DNA of 59,556 bases from Clostridiales bacterium (GCA_029012285.1 JAQXLU010000121.1:1-59556), one strand, 5' to 3'; positions 38,310-48,810 are shown, numbered from the stretch's first letter. Translations and numbers: made by a program. Notes: a model not told the origin generated them from the sequence alone.

Positions 38310-40709
38310 TCAAAAAATGTCAGTCTTTGCATAGAAACAGCGTTCCCGCCCCTGGATGATGGCGCTTTCCCGAATGCGGAATGCGCCGCGTAAACGGATG
38401 TCCTCCGAGGAAGCGCCGATCCGCACACCGATCACCCCCCTTTCGACCAGCCACTGCATCTCCCGATTGAGAAACGCCATGCGATCCGGCCGGAAGGTGA
38501 AGCACACCTGACGGCTTTCGCCTGGCTCCAACGCCACGCGGGCGAAACCTACCAGTTCCTGCACCGGGCGAACCATACAGGCCTGCTCGTCCCGCAGGTA
38601 CAGCTGAACAACCTCCGTGCCTGCCCGGCTACCCGTGTTGGTCACCTGGCAGGACACGGTGATTTCCTCCCGTGGGCCAACCTCCTCCTTGTCGATGCGC
38701 AAACCATCATAGGCAAAGGTCGTATAGCTCAGGCCCTGACCGAAGTAGTACCGGGGCCGATGCGGCATATCCACATATTCCTGGAAGCCGATGCTGTCGC
38801 CCTGATGCCAGGAGGAACCGTTGGGGTGATTGTAATACACGGGGATTTGCCCTGCGCTGCGGGCGGTGGTCACTGGCATACGGCCGCTGGGGGCAGTTTC
38901 CCCTGTCAGCACCCGCGTCAGTGCCTCCGCGCCCATTTCGGAGGGATTCCAGGCTTCCAGGATGGCGTCCAGGCATTCATCCGCCGCGTCGCTGGAAATG
39001 GGTCGCCCGCCGAAGTGAATGCCGATCATCGGCTTGTGCAATTTGGCAGCTGCCCGGATGAAAGCATCCTGACACCGCGGCAGGTTAATGTCCGTCGCGT
39101 CCACGCCCTCGCCCATGGTGGCCACGGAACAGGAGCCGTGCTTGCCGCCCAGCGTCAGAATGACCAGATCAGCCCCGGCAGCGGCCTGCAAAGCCTCAGC
39201 AAAATGGCTTTCGTCCGCGCCAGCGATGGGATAACCGTAAGCATAGGTGATTTCCGCGTCGGGCAGCGAAGATGTGAGCTTTGCAAGCAGGCTGGGGCAG
39301 TCCGGCTTGATTTGCCGCCCAATCTGCGCAAACTCCTCCGTTTCGTCGCTCTGCACCTGCGTACCTGGCACGGTGAGCATGGGCTTGCGCTCCGTGTTGG
39401 AGGCGTCCACCCCGGCCAGGCTGTTCATGACCGCATGAATGGCTTCTACCATGGACAGATGGGTGTATCCGCCAAAGAAATGCCGTGCGTTGTCCGCGTG
39501 AGGGCCGATCAGGGCAATCTTCCTGATATTCTTTCCAATGGGAAGCACGTGGTTGTCGTTTTTTAGCAGCACCAGGGATTCCAGGGCGCTTTGCAGCGTA
39601 ATCAGCTCATCCTCCGGATGATGAACCATCTCCGACAATGCGCTTCCCGTCAGGGCAAAGGGATGTTCAAACAGGCCCATGCGGAATTTAGCCCGCAATA
39701 CCCTTCGCACCGCTTGGTCGAGCAGTGCCATGTCCGCTTTTCCCTGCGCGAACATAGCTTTCATTTCTTCATTGAAGCACACTGTGTCGGGAAGCTCCAC
39801 ATCCATGCCCGCGGACAGGCAGGCCAGCCCGGCCTCGGCCTCGGTTTCGTAGAGCTTCTGCGTATGATGCACATTGCTCACGGCGCTGTAATCGGCCACG
39901 GCCACGCCGTCAAAGCCCATCTCCTGGCGCAGAATCTGGGTCAGCAGATGCTCGGAGGCAGACACCGGCTCGCCGCCGATGCTGCAATAGCAGGGCATCA
40001 CACCCCGCAAGTTTTCCTCCGCGATGGCCGCCTGGAAGGGCAGGCCGTAGACCTCCTGCAGCATCCTTTCGGGAATACTGCAGACCGTGCCATGAATGCC
40101 GCCCTCCGACTGATGAAACCCCATATAATGCTTGGCAACCGATTCAGCCCTGCATTCGCCCTCACCCTGCTTCTGGATGCCGCGGGTATAGGCGCTGCCC
40201 ATGGCTGCTGCCAGCGTGGAATCCTCGCCGTAGGTTTCGCCTTCCCTGCCCATGCGCGGTTCCCGGTTGATGTCCAGCACGGGGGCCAGAATCTGGGTGA
40301 TGCCCAGTGCGCGCTCCTGCCGGCTGACGATCTCACTGATCTTTTCTTCCAGCGCGGGGTCAAAGGAAGCGCCACGGCCAATCCCTGCCGGGAAGCTGGT
40401 GGCGTCCTGCACCAGCGCTCCGCACAGACCCTCCATGTGGAACACGGCGGGAATCCCGAAACGGCTGTTGTTCATCACCGTTTCCTGGATTTCCCGCTGG
40501 ATGCCCGCTGCTTCCTCCAGGGACAGCGCTTGCCGGAATTCCAGCGTGCTGACCTGTCCGATCCCGTATCTTGTGTCCTTTTGCAGATCGCCATGGGCGT
40601 AAAAATGGCATTGAAGCTGGGCCAGCTTCTCATCCAGCGTCATTTGCGCCAGCAGATCCTCCGTTCTTTCCTCCGGGCTCAGGCTGGCGTCGCGATAACG
40701 GTTACTCAT
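38310..40709 (-). CDS. Glycoside hydrolase family 3
   Basis: 799 aa; ESVAKHYMGFHQSEGG, GFDGVAVADYSAV nucleophile region, fibronectin III-like C-terminus. Confidence 0.95.
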   Translation of the reverse strand: MSNRYRDASLSPEERTEDLLAQMTLDEKLAQLQCHFYAHGDLQKDTRYGIGQVSTLEFRQALSLEEAAGIQREIQETVMNNSRFGIPAVFHMEGLCGALVQDATSFPAGIGRGASFDPALEEKISEIVSRQERALGITQILAPVLDINREPRMGREGETYGEDSTLAAAMGSAYTRGIQKQGEGECRAESVAKHYMGFHQSEGGIHGTVCSIPERMLQEVYGLPFQAAIAEENLRGVMPCYCSIGGEPVSASEHLLTQILRQEMGFDGVAVADYSAVSNVHHTQKLYETEAEAGLACLSAGMDVELPDTVCFNEEMKAMFAQGKADMALLDQAVRRVLRAKFRMGLFEHPFALTGSALSEMVHHPEDELITLQSALESLVLLKNDNHVLPIGKNIRKIALIGPHADNARHFFGGYTHLSMVEAIHAVMNSLAGVDASNTERKPMLTVPGTQVQSDETEEFAQIGRQIKPDCPSLLAKLTSSLPDAEITYAYGYPIAGADESHFAEALQAAAGADLVILTLGGKHGSCSVATMGEGVDATDINLPRCQDAFIRAAAKLHKPMIGIHFGGRPISSDAADECLDAILEAWNPSEMGAEALTRVLTGETAPSGRMPVTTARSAGQIPVYYNHPNGSSWHQGDSIGFQEYVDMPHRPRYYFGQGLSYTTFAYDGLRIDKEEVGPREEITVSCQVTNTGSRAGTEVVQLYLRDEQACMVRPVQELVGFARVALEPGESRQVCFTFRPDRMAFLNREMQWLVERGVIGVRIGASSEDIRLRGAFRIRESAIIQGRERCFYAKTDIF

Positions 40710-43134
40710 AAGCGGCCTCCTTGACTGGAATGGTGATGGTAACGGGTTCCAAGCCCTCGGCGGAAAGCGTTACACGAACGTTGCCCGCCGTCCGGGCGCT
40801 GCGAATAACGGCCTGCAATCTTCCTTGATAGGTGGTATGGTGATTCTGATCGAAACGCTCGGCATTGACAGGATTGGCACTGCCAAAGCCAGCCAATGTT
40901 CCTGCGCCGTCCACCTGAATCGAAACGACCCTTTCCGGCCAGGCTTTGACGATTCCTTGCTGATCTGTCACGGCGATGTCGATAAAGCTGAAATCCTCAC
41001 CGTCAGCGATCAGCTTCTTTTTGTTCGGTACCGCCGTCAGTATCGTTTCCGAACTTGCCGTTGCCAGCGTATTCCGATACAGCTCATGGCCATCTGCGTC
41101 ATAGCCGACAGCCAGCACCTCGCCAGCTTCGTAAGCGGCGGGGAACTTGGCAAAGAAGTCGACGACGGGCGTTCGGCCAAGGGAGGAACCGTTCACAAAA
41201 ACCTCCGCTTCCGCCGCGTCGGTGTATACGTCAATCCAGGTAGGCTTTCCCTCGCAGCCGTCAAAGCTCCAGCTTTCGATGGTATCCGTCCACAAATAGG
41301 AAGTATAGGTGGGGACGACGCCGTCATGAACGGGCACCTGCGCCGCCAGCCACAATCCGTGACCGCCCCAGGCCAGCTCATACCGATGAATGGCGGGCAG
41401 CGGCTTTCCCAGCAGATCGACCACGCCGCCGTGATTGAGCAGCCACGGATAATCCTTGCCCCGCAGATTCTTGGGCCGGTCATCCTCTGGCAGCTTGCCG
41501 TAGCGCTCGTTGCAGGTGTTGCATTCGCCCAGATGATCCTGGAGCGTCCAGATGAAATCGCCGATCAAATAGGGATGCTCCTTAGCAAAGCGCATGGTAT
41601 CGACGATGCGGTCGCCGCGGGTTTCTGTGCCCAGCAGCACGCGCTCCGGGTGCAGCGCGTGGAGCGTTTCGTATTTGTCCTCATAATAGTTGTATCCAGC
41701 CACGTCCAGCGCGGGGTAGAGATGCTTGGTTGCATCCTCATCCATGCGGATGTAGGTGGGTGGGTAAGGCTCGTTTTTCTCGCTGTCGGGGATGTTGGCC
41801 GCCGCACCCATGAACACACCCAGATAATGCTTCCAATCTGCCTGACGGTTTTCCTCACTCTGGGTCATCCATTCGTCCTCATCCACCGTCAGATAGGGCG
41901 TGCCGTCAACGTATTCCCGGAGCCAATGGACGCTGGGGCAGAAGGTAATCAGCCGCGTATCGTCCATTTCCCGAATGGCGCTGATGATGGATTTCCCGAT
42001 ACGCACCCCCTTCACGCCGCCAGCCTCGGGAATCTCATTGCCGATGGAGTACATGATCACTGAAGGGTGGTTGTAAGCGTCCTGCACCATGAGGCGGGTA
42101 TCGGATAAGTAGCTGTCTGCGAACCGCCTCACATAGGGGTTCATCACCTTGGGGCGGTACCAGCTGTCGAAAGCCTCGTCCATCACATAAAGCCCTACTT
42201 CATCGCATGCGTTCATCAGGCTGCGGCTCATGGGATGGTGCGCGGAGCGGATGGCGTTGAACCCTGCACGCTTGATATTCCACGCCCGGCGAAGCTCGGT
42301 CACGTCATTGTTGATGACGCCGATCACGCCATTATCGTTATGGATGCAGCCGCCCCGTAAGAAGGTGGGTACGCCGTTAACCAGCAGCCCCTTCTCCGGC
42401 TGAACGGCCACCGTGCGGATGCCGAAGGTCTCCTCCGCCGTATCCACAACGCTTCCCTGGGCGATCAACTCGGCCCTGGCTTGGTAGAGATGTGGCATTT
42501 CAGCGCTCCACAGCTTCGCGTCTGGCACGTTGATTTCAAAGGGCGCCTGGCCGCTGACCTTGGCAATGAGCTGGCCGCCGTCATAAATGGCTACGTGGAT
42601 TTTCTCTCCGCCGGTATGATGCACGTCCACCCGAATCCTCGCGGGATGGATGGAGAGCGTCGTGATTTTCAGCCCGTACAGGTCGATATGTCGCTTATCA
42701 GCCACAAACAAGTTGACGGGACGATAGATTCCACCACCCGTGTACCAGCGGTTATGTCCCTCCCGGGGTACGTCTGCGGTAACGGTCAGCAGGTTGTGCT
42801 CACCAAAACGCAATTGATCGGTCAAATCCACTACGATTGGCGTAAAGCCATAAGGATGGTCGGCAAGCTGCTTGCCGTTCAGGGCAACCGTCGTGTTGCA
42901 GTACACGCTTTCCAGCTCGACAAGAACCGTTTTTCCCCGCCACTGCGCGGGTGCAAAGAAGCGCTTGGTATATTGGTAGGTTTCCCCCAGAAATCCGGCG
43001 GACAAAAAGTAATTGCGGATGGAAGGGTCGCGATCGGTATGAATCATGCCGTCATGGGGCAGCGTGACAGGATAGCTTCTGCCCGTCTGCACGGCCTCAA
43101 ACTGCCAATCCGTGTTCCAGTTTTGTGCGTTCAT
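40702..43134 (-). CDS. Glycoside hydrolase family 2 (beta-galactosidase/glucuronidase-like)
   Basis: WNTDWQFE start, HNDNGVIG, NAIRSAHHPMS, YSIGNEIPE acid/base region. Confidence 0.93.
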   Translation of the reverse strand: MNAQNWNTDWQFEAVQTGRSYPVTLPHDGMIHTDRDPSIRNYFLSAGFLGETYQYTKRFFAPAQWRGKTVLVELESVYCNTTVALNGKQLADHPYGFTPIVVDLTDQLRFGEHNLLTVTADVPREGHNRWYTGGGIYRPVNLFVADKRHIDLYGLKITTLSIHPARIRVDVHHTGGEKIHVAIYDGGQLIAKVSGQAPFEINVPDAKLWSAEMPHLYQARAELIAQGSVVDTAEETFGIRTVAVQPEKGLLVNGVPTFLRGGCIHNDNGVIGVINNDVTELRRAWNIKRAGFNAIRSAHHPMSRSLMNACDEVGLYVMDEAFDSWYRPKVMNPYVRRFADSYLSDTRLMVQDAYNHPSVIMYSIGNEIPEAGGVKGVRIGKSIISAIREMDDTRLITFCPSVHWLREYVDGTPYLTVDEDEWMTQSEENRQADWKHYLGVFMGAAANIPDSEKNEPYPPTYIRMDEDATKHLYPALDVAGYNYYEDKYETLHALHPERVLLGTETRGDRIVDTMRFAKEHPYLIGDFIWTLQDHLGECNTCNERYGKLPEDDRPKNLRGKDYPWLLNHGGVVDLLGKPLPAIHRYELAWGGHGLWLAAQVPVHDGVVPTYTSYLWTDTIESWSFDGCEGKPTWIDVYTDAAEAEVFVNGSSLGRTPVVDFFAKFPAAYEAGEVLAVGYDADGHELYRNTLATASSETILTAVPNKKKLIADGEDFSFIDIAVTDQQGIVKAWPERVVSIQVDGAGTLAGFGSANPVNAERFDQNHHTTYQGRLQAVIRSARTAGNVRVTLSAEGLEPVTITIPVKEAAYE

Positions 43135-43167
43135 GGGGATAGTCCTCCCAGCCATCAAGATAAGATG

Positions 43168-43228
43168 ATTATACAGAATTCCGAATCCAAAGAATAGAAA
43201 CAAATTAGCGAATAAGTCTCATTTTTCG
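43168..43228 (-). promoter_or_regulatory. GH2 operon promoter with putative operator
   Basis: TATAAT (43168-43173), GCTAATTT 28 bp upstream, CGAAAAA-N7-TATTCGCTAATTT block. Confidence 0.55.
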
Positions 43229-43238
43229 CACAAGTAAA

Positions 43239-43272
43239 AAAGCCGGCGCTCCCCATAGGAAACACCGGCTTA
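43239..43272 (-). terminator. Terminator of ABC/AraC operon
   Basis: Minus-strand AAGCCGGTG...CGCCGGCTTTTTTA hairpin with T run. Confidence 0.78.
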
Positions 43273-43275
43273 GGC

Positions 43276-43500
43276 TTAGACCAGAAAAGCGGCAATCTGG
43301 GCGTAATCCTCTTCCTTCGTACATTCCAGCCCGCTGCTTTCAGGGCTGGTGTGTGCGAGCAGTGAGATGAACACATATTGAGACAACACGCTTTTCAGAT
43401 CAAGTTGATCGTTTTTCGTAAGGAAGAATACGTCGCCGTCGCATTGCTTGACGGCCTTCATCAATGCCACCGGGTCAATGCCGGGTTTGAGCTTCTTCAT
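43276..43500 (-). CDS. Small hypothetical protein
   Basis: 74 aa, in operon with AraC regulator. Confidence 0.5.
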   Translation of the reverse strand: MKKLKPGIDPVALMKAVKQCDGDVFFLTKNDQLDLKSVLSQYVFISLLAHTSPESSGLECTKEEDYAQIAAFLV

Positions 43501-43511
43501 CAGTAGACCCC

Positions 43512-44810
43512 CTATTGATTTTCTTCTTCCTGGGCCCGCAGCTGCTTGCGGTAGGCGCTGGGCGTCATGCCGACCTTCTCGCAGAACACCTTGCCAAAGT
43601 AATTCCGGCTGTTGAATTGCAGCGTTTCGCTGATTTCATCCACGGACTTCGAGGTGGTCACCAACCAGATCTTGGCCAGGTTGATGCGCTCGTCCTTGAT
43701 GAAATCCACCACCCTGATGCCCATCTCCCTGTAGAAGCGCTTGGACAGGTAATACTCCGAATAGCCCACATGCCGCGCAATCTGGGACAGCTCCAGGGGC
43801 TGAAGAATATGGCGCCGAATGTAGTCGCAGCACTGCTGCACCGGCTTGGAAACGTCCGGAGTGGCTCGCAGGTCATGCACCTTGCGGATGTAATCCTCCA
43901 TCATGCGACGATTGACCGTCAGCAAATCTGTCATGGTGGCGGCGCGCTCCAGGCGGTCGCAATGCTCCGTTTCCATCGCGAATGCGGTCTGCTGGGGCAT
44001 GCCGCCCTGAATTGCGGCGCGGGTGCATTGCCCGCAGAAAATCACCAGGGCGTTTTTCAGGCGCCGGAACTGTCCCTCCACCGGGAACTGCGCAGGAAGC
44101 TCCAGCCCGGTGAGCCGATCCAGCACGTTCTTGTATTCCAGGTTGCCCTCCCGAATCATTTGCAGCAGCGTTTCCTCCGTCATGTGGATGCGCTCCACAT
44201 TCGTGGAATCCCAGCTGCCGTCCACGTCCAGCTCGTCGCCCAGGTGACGGTAGATGTTTTTCCCGTCCTCAATCACGGTCTGGAACTGGAATTCCTGGCG
44301 CTGAATCTCCTCCTGGAACAGCATGTAGTGCAGCATCTGCACATACTGGCCGAAGTTTGCCATGGACAGCACGGGTATCTTTTTCATTTTTTCCAGCAGC
44401 ATGTTGCGTGCCTGCTGGGAGAGCGTCTGGCGGTGCAGCGCCGTCTCAATGCTGCGGAAGGAGCTGCTGCTGTTGAAAATGGGGCCAATCATAATCAGTT
44501 CTTCCGGCGCGCCGTTTTTCCACATGTACTCCGCACCCCATATGAGGCCGATGGAATCGCTGAGAATGACCGGGCGGTCGCGCCGCACCTGTTCCCCGGT
44601 CGCGTAGTCCAGGCATCCGCTGGAACGAAGAAACAACAGGAACTCTTGCTCATCCGGGCAAGTGGAAAAGAACAGCTTCTCCCCCGTGACGGAAAAGCAC
44701 CAACAGCTGAGGCCGCAGGCGCTGTGTACCAGGCCGGAAAATACCCGGCTGCGCACATAGATATTCGTCAAAAGCATTTCTTCGTTCATCATGTTCACCC
44801 ACGATTTCAT
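43512..44810 (-). CDS. AraC-family transcriptional regulator
   Basis: C-terminal ISQIARHVGYSEYYLSKRFYREMGIRVVDFIKDERINLAKIWL...RNYFGKVFCEKVGMTPSAYRKQ; start uncertain (44810 or 44792); own promoter TTGCCA-16-TATAAT upstream. Confidence 0.88.
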   Translation of the reverse strand: MKSWVNMMNEEMLLTNIYVRSRVFSGLVHSACGLSCWCFSVTGEKLFFSTCPDEQEFLLFLRSSGCLDYATGEQVRRDRPVILSDSIGLIWGAEYMWKNGAPEELIMIGPIFNSSSSFRSIETALHRQTLSQQARNMLLEKMKKIPVLSMANFGQYVQMLHYMLFQEEIQRQEFQFQTVIEDGKNIYRHLGDELDVDGSWDSTNVERIHMTEETLLQMIREGNLEYKNVLDRLTGLELPAQFPVEGQFRRLKNALVIFCGQCTRAAIQGGMPQQTAFAMETEHCDRLERAATMTDLLTVNRRMMEDYIRKVHDLRATPDVSKPVQQCCDYIRRHILQPLELSQIARHVGYSEYYLSKRFYREMGIRVVDFIKDERINLAKIWLVTTSKSVDEISETLQFNSRNYFGKVFCEKVGMTPSAYRKQLRAQEEENQ

Positions 44811-44884
44811 GGTGAGGATGAAGCGGAGCCTTCCGCCCCATCCCATGAGAACATTATAGCAGGTTCTTTTCGTTTGGCAACGGG

Positions 44885-46843
44885 TTATTCCGCGTCGCTT
44901 TCCTGGAGAAGCTCGTTGAACGATTTCAGCACCTTCTGGTAGCCGCGCTTCTTCAGGTCGGCGCAGTAGGTATCCCAATCGCTCTCCAAATTCTTCTTGC
45001 CAGTGATGAACTGCGGCACCTGCACATACATATACTCGTTGACAATTCGTGAATACACCTTGTTGTTGCTCTGCACAGCATTGACGGGCAGCTGATGGTT
45101 GAAGGGATAAAGCGCCATGAAGCCGGTTGGCTTGTACAAATCCCATTGCCCGATGCAGTGCTGAACATAGGTGTCTGTATCCCCGTAATCCACCAGCATG
45201 GGCGAACCCAGCCCCGTCACACGAGAGCCGTTCATGGCGGTGCGGATGTTGCCGTCATTGACCTTGAGCAGGTCATGGAAGCGCACCATCTGCTGGCCGT
45301 CGCGTTCCACCAGCGTATAGGCTGCGTCAACGCCGAAACGGAGATACGTCGCGTCCTGAAGCTGGGCCTGCTGCTCGGCACTGAAGCCGTAGTTGCTCAG
45401 CATGGCGCCCTCTTCCGTGTAGAAGTAATCCAGCCAATGGAAGAGCAGCGCTAAATCCTTCTCCTTGGCCTTGTCTGTCACCACCACAGAGCCGCCGTAC
45501 TTGGCCGTGCCAAAGAAGGTATCGGGGATTTTCAACTGCTGCTCAGGCCCGCCGTAGACGTCGTTGATGGGGTTGGCCGCGCCAAAGACCACCGCGCCCT
45601 CCGTATAGGGCAGGGCCGCATTGCTGATGCGGCTGCCCAGGGTGGATACGCTGCCCTGCCAGAAGCCCACCTTGCCGGAACGCACCGTTACATCGTCGAT
45701 CTTGTAATACATATCGCCGGAGCGCTCAGCAAACTGCTTGTCGATCCAGCCGCGGTTCCACCAGGCGTTCATGCACGCCAGATACGTCTTGAAGGTGTCG
45801 GAATCGCCGCCGAACTTGACTTCGTTATGCTCGGCGTCATACCAGAGCCAGGGGCAGCCCCCGCCAAAGGAGCTGACCAGATCACCGTTCAGATTAAAAC
45901 CGGGATAGTACACGCTGGTCACATAGCCATCGGCGATGCCCTGCTCCTTCAGTGCCCGTTCGAAGATTTCAAACATCCATTCCCAGTCGCTGATGTAGAT
46001 GGGGTCGGTGTGTCCGCTGGGGAAGATGACGTCATCCACCCAGCTGTCGCCGTTGACGTTCGCCTCCAGCGCCGCGGATTCGATGGCGTTGCCGTCCTTG
46101 TCCAGCGTGTAGTGGCCGGAAAACGCCTGGCCTGCCTTGGGATTGGGGCGGGACTCGCTGTCTGCCATGGGATCGAACAGCGTATCCGGCTGCACGCCAT
46201 AGCGCACAATCCAATCCCGGCGGTAGCACCAGCCAGCGAACAGATCGTAAGCGGATAGATTGGCTCGGATACCCGTGAGGGTCAGGTGGAGGTCCTGATC
46301 GCCCACCGGCGTGGTGGCAATCACTTGGGGATTCGCCTCCAACCATGCCTTGTAGTTGGGCATATACTGGTCGATGTAGGGTCCCAGGTCGAGGATGTTG
46401 CCCGCCTCATACAATTCCGCCAGGGAGCCGCCGAAGTAGGTCATGCTCATCACGTCCGGGTAGGATTGGGTGGAAACCAGCAGGCTCAGGTTGTCAGCCT
46501 CCTTGCCGGCGGGCGGCACCTGGAAGCTCATCAACACCCGCTGCTGCGTGCCGTCCGAGGCCTCAAAGGTCTTGTAGTTGGCAATATAGCGCATCACGGG
46601 GTTATCCTCATAGTTCAGGTAATACTCCGTGCTTTCACCCTTGTCCAGCAGATAGGTGAAGGAACGCAGCGCAGGATCGCTTTCGTTTTCAAGGGGCGCA
46701 GCGCCCTGGGACGCGGTCACCGGCCCGTTCAGCTGGGACAGTTCGGCATGGTCCGCTCGGTAAAAAATATAGACTACCGCGACCAGCAGAAAGCAGACGA
46801 GAATCATTTGCATGATCTGTTTGGGGCTGAATTCTCTTTTCAT
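44885..46843 (-). CDS. Extracellular solute-binding protein (large LplA/YtcQ type)
   Basis: 653 codons; single N-terminal TM, next to LplB/YtcP-type permeases; EEGAMLSNYG, PTYKAW-like features. Confidence 0.87.
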   Translation of the reverse strand: MKREFSPKQIMQMILVCFLLVAVVYIFYRADHAELSQLNGPVTASQGAAPLENESDPALRSFTYLLDKGESTEYYLNYEDNPVMRYIANYKTFEASDGTQQRVLMSFQVPPAGKEADNLSLLVSTQSYPDVMSMTYFGGSLAELYEAGNILDLGPYIDQYMPNYKAWLEANPQVIATTPVGDQDLHLTLTGIRANLSAYDLFAGWCYRRDWIVRYGVQPDTLFDPMADSESRPNPKAGQAFSGHYTLDKDGNAIESAALEANVNGDSWVDDVIFPSGHTDPIYISDWEWMFEIFERALKEQGIADGYVTSVYYPGFNLNGDLVSSFGGGCPWLWYDAEHNEVKFGGDSDTFKTYLACMNAWWNRGWIDKQFAERSGDMYYKIDDVTVRSGKVGFWQGSVSTLGSRISNAALPYTEGAVVFGAANPINDVYGGPEQQLKIPDTFFGTAKYGGSVVVTDKAKEKDLALLFHWLDYFYTEEGAMLSNYGFSAEQQAQLQDATYLRFGVDAAYTLVERDGQQMVRFHDLLKVNDGNIRTAMNGSRVTGLGSPMLVDYGDTDTYVQHCIGQWDLYKPTGFMALYPFNHQLPVNAVQSNNKVYSRIVNEYMYVQVPQFITGKKNLESDWDTYCADLKKRGYQKVLKSFNELLQESDAE

Positions 46844-46863
46844 ATTCTTCCGTCCTTTCACGA

Positions 46864-47769
46864 TCAGCCCTTGACGCCGCCTTGCAGCTGACCGGCTTCA
46901 ATCTTATCCTGGAAGAAGGGCATCGCCACCATGATGGGCAGCGTGGCCACCACGATCACGGCAAACTGAATCAGGTAACGGCTGTAGTTCGGGGTGGCCG
47001 TTTCCAGGAAATTGACGTTGGCACTCGTCATTTCATTGATGAAAAGCTGAATGGGCCACTTGGTCTTATCCGCAGGCACATAGATGGAGGCGTTGTACCA
47101 GGAGTTCCAGGCACCGACAAAGGTGTTGAGCAAGGTAATGAAGAACATCCCCTTTGCCTGAGGCAGCATGATCTGGAACATCACCCGCAAATGTCCCGCA
47201 CCGTCCATCCGCGCGGCCTCCACCGTGGAAAGCGGCACTGCCGCAAAGGCCTTGGCGGCGAAAATCAGGTAGAAAGTCTGGGTCGCCTCCAACAGAATGA
47301 TGGAAAGCCGGCTGCCGGTAAGCCCCAGGGCATTCATCACCATATAGGTGGGCACGATACCGCCGCTGAACAGCATGGTGACAAACAGGAAACCATACAT
47401 GATGCCCTTGCCCTTGGTGGGCTGGCTGAGGGCGTAGCTGCCCAGAACGTTCAGGACAAAGCCAAGCCCCACCGTTCCAGCGACATAGATGATGGTGTTC
47501 TTGTAGCCAATCCACACGGAAGCGTCCCGGAAAATCAGCCGATAGCCCTCCAGCGTGGGCTTGCCGATGGGGACAACAGCCACGCCCTTATACGAAAGCA
47601 GGCTGAAACCGTCGGAAACGGAGGACATCAGCACATGCCACATGGGCAGCAGGGAAATCACCGCCACCATGATCAGGCAGAAGTGAATGATGAAATTTGC
47701 AATGTGATTGCCAATGGTCAGATGCTCCACCATGCCCTCGCGAATGCGCTTTTTCTTTCTGATCTGCAT
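46864..47769 (-). CDS. Carbohydrate ABC transporter permease (YtcP/LplC type)
   Basis: EAARMDGAGHLRVMFQIMLPQAKG EAA motif. Confidence 0.93.
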   Translation of the reverse strand: MQIRKKKRIREGMVEHLTIGNHIANFIIHFCLIMVAVISLLPMWHVLMSSVSDGFSLLSYKGVAVVPIGKPTLEGYRLIFRDASVWIGYKNTIIYVAGTVGLGFVLNVLGSYALSQPTKGKGIMYGFLFVTMLFSGGIVPTYMVMNALGLTGSRLSIILLEATQTFYLIFAAKAFAAVPLSTVEAARMDGAGHLRVMFQIMLPQAKGMFFITLLNTFVGAWNSWYNASIYVPADKTKWPIQLFINEMTSANVNFLETATPNYSRYLIQFAVIVVATLPIMVAMPFFQDKIEAGQLQGGVKG

Positions 47770-47781
47770 GTTGCTTCCTCC

Positions 47782-48744
47782 TTAGAACAACCGCGCGTCG
47801 GGGTTGATCTTCCCAGCCAGCACATTGCCGCCGATCAGCAGCACGGTGCCCAGCACGGACTGGAACAGGTTGCTGGCGGCAGACAGGCCCATATCGGGAG
47901 AAGAACCGAAGGCCATGCGGTGGGTGTAGGTGTACAGACAATCGGCTACGGAGTAGGTTTGCGGCATATACAACAGCAGCACATTGCCGCCGATGGTACG
48001 GAAGGAAATCGCGATGTTCAGCACAAAGGACATACCGAGAATCGGCGCGATGCAGGGAATGGTGATTCTCAGGATGCGCTGCATCCGGGTGGCGCCGTCG
48101 ATAGCGGCAGCCTCGACAATATCCCCGTTGATATTGGCAATGGCGGACATGAGGAGGATCGAGCCGAAGCCCAGGCTCTGCCAAATGCCCATGAAGGTAT
48201 GAATCAGCCAGAACACAGGCGGATTGGCATTGGCCAGCCAGTTCTGCTGGGGCAGGCCCAGAGCGGTGAGCAGCGCGGTCAGGGGGCCGTCATTGCCCAG
48301 AAACAGCTTGACCAGGTTGGTCACGACCACCGCGGCCACGAAGTTGGGCAGATAGGAGATCATCTGGATGGTGCGCTTGAAGGTTTTGTTCCGCACCTCC
48401 GAGAGCATCAGCGCGAAAATGAGTCCGGGGAAGAAGCCCAGCACCAGCGAGAACGCGGCCATGATGGCCGTATTTTTGAAGGCGTTGAGGAACGCGTCAC
48501 CGGTGAACAGCTCCACGAAATTATTAAGCCCGACAAAGGCGCTGCCGAAAACGCCCTTGGACAGGCTGAAATCCTGGAAGGCCATCACAATGCCAAACAT
48601 GGGCAGGTAATGAGTGACGATGATGTAGATCGCCACGGGGACAAAGACGAAGTAGACGGTCTTGTTTCTGGCCCAATCCCGCTTCCAGGTGTTCTTCACC
48701 TTGTCATGGGGGTTGGGCGATGGCATTGTCGAACTTCTTACCAT
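47782..48744 (-). CDS. Carbohydrate ABC transporter permease (LplB/YteP type)
   Basis: EAAAIDGATRMQRILRITIPCI EAA motif; start after GAGGAGGTGCCCC. Confidence 0.93.
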   Translation of the reverse strand: MVRSSTMPSPNPHDKVKNTWKRDWARNKTVYFVFVPVAIYIIVTHYLPMFGIVMAFQDFSLSKGVFGSAFVGLNNFVELFTGDAFLNAFKNTAIMAAFSLVLGFFPGLIFALMLSEVRNKTFKRTIQMISYLPNFVAAVVVTNLVKLFLGNDGPLTALLTALGLPQQNWLANANPPVFWLIHTFMGIWQSLGFGSILLMSAIANINGDIVEAAAIDGATRMQRILRITIPCIAPILGMSFVLNIAISFRTIGGNVLLLYMPQTYSVADCLYTYTHRMAFGSSPDMGLSAASNLFQSVLGTVLLIGGNVLAGKINPDARLF

Positions 48745-48770
48745 GGGGCACCTCCTCAGAAAATAACAAT

Positions 48771-48800
48771 GCGGAAGGAAACGCGTCGGCTTCCTTCCGC
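48771..48800 (-). other. Intra-operonic hairpin between secreted-protein gene and ABC permease
   Basis: Perfect 10-bp stem GCGGAAGGAA/TTCCTTCCGC, 10-nt loop; weak T tract on the minus strand. Confidence 0.65.
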
Positions 48801-48810
48801 AAAAGCGCGA

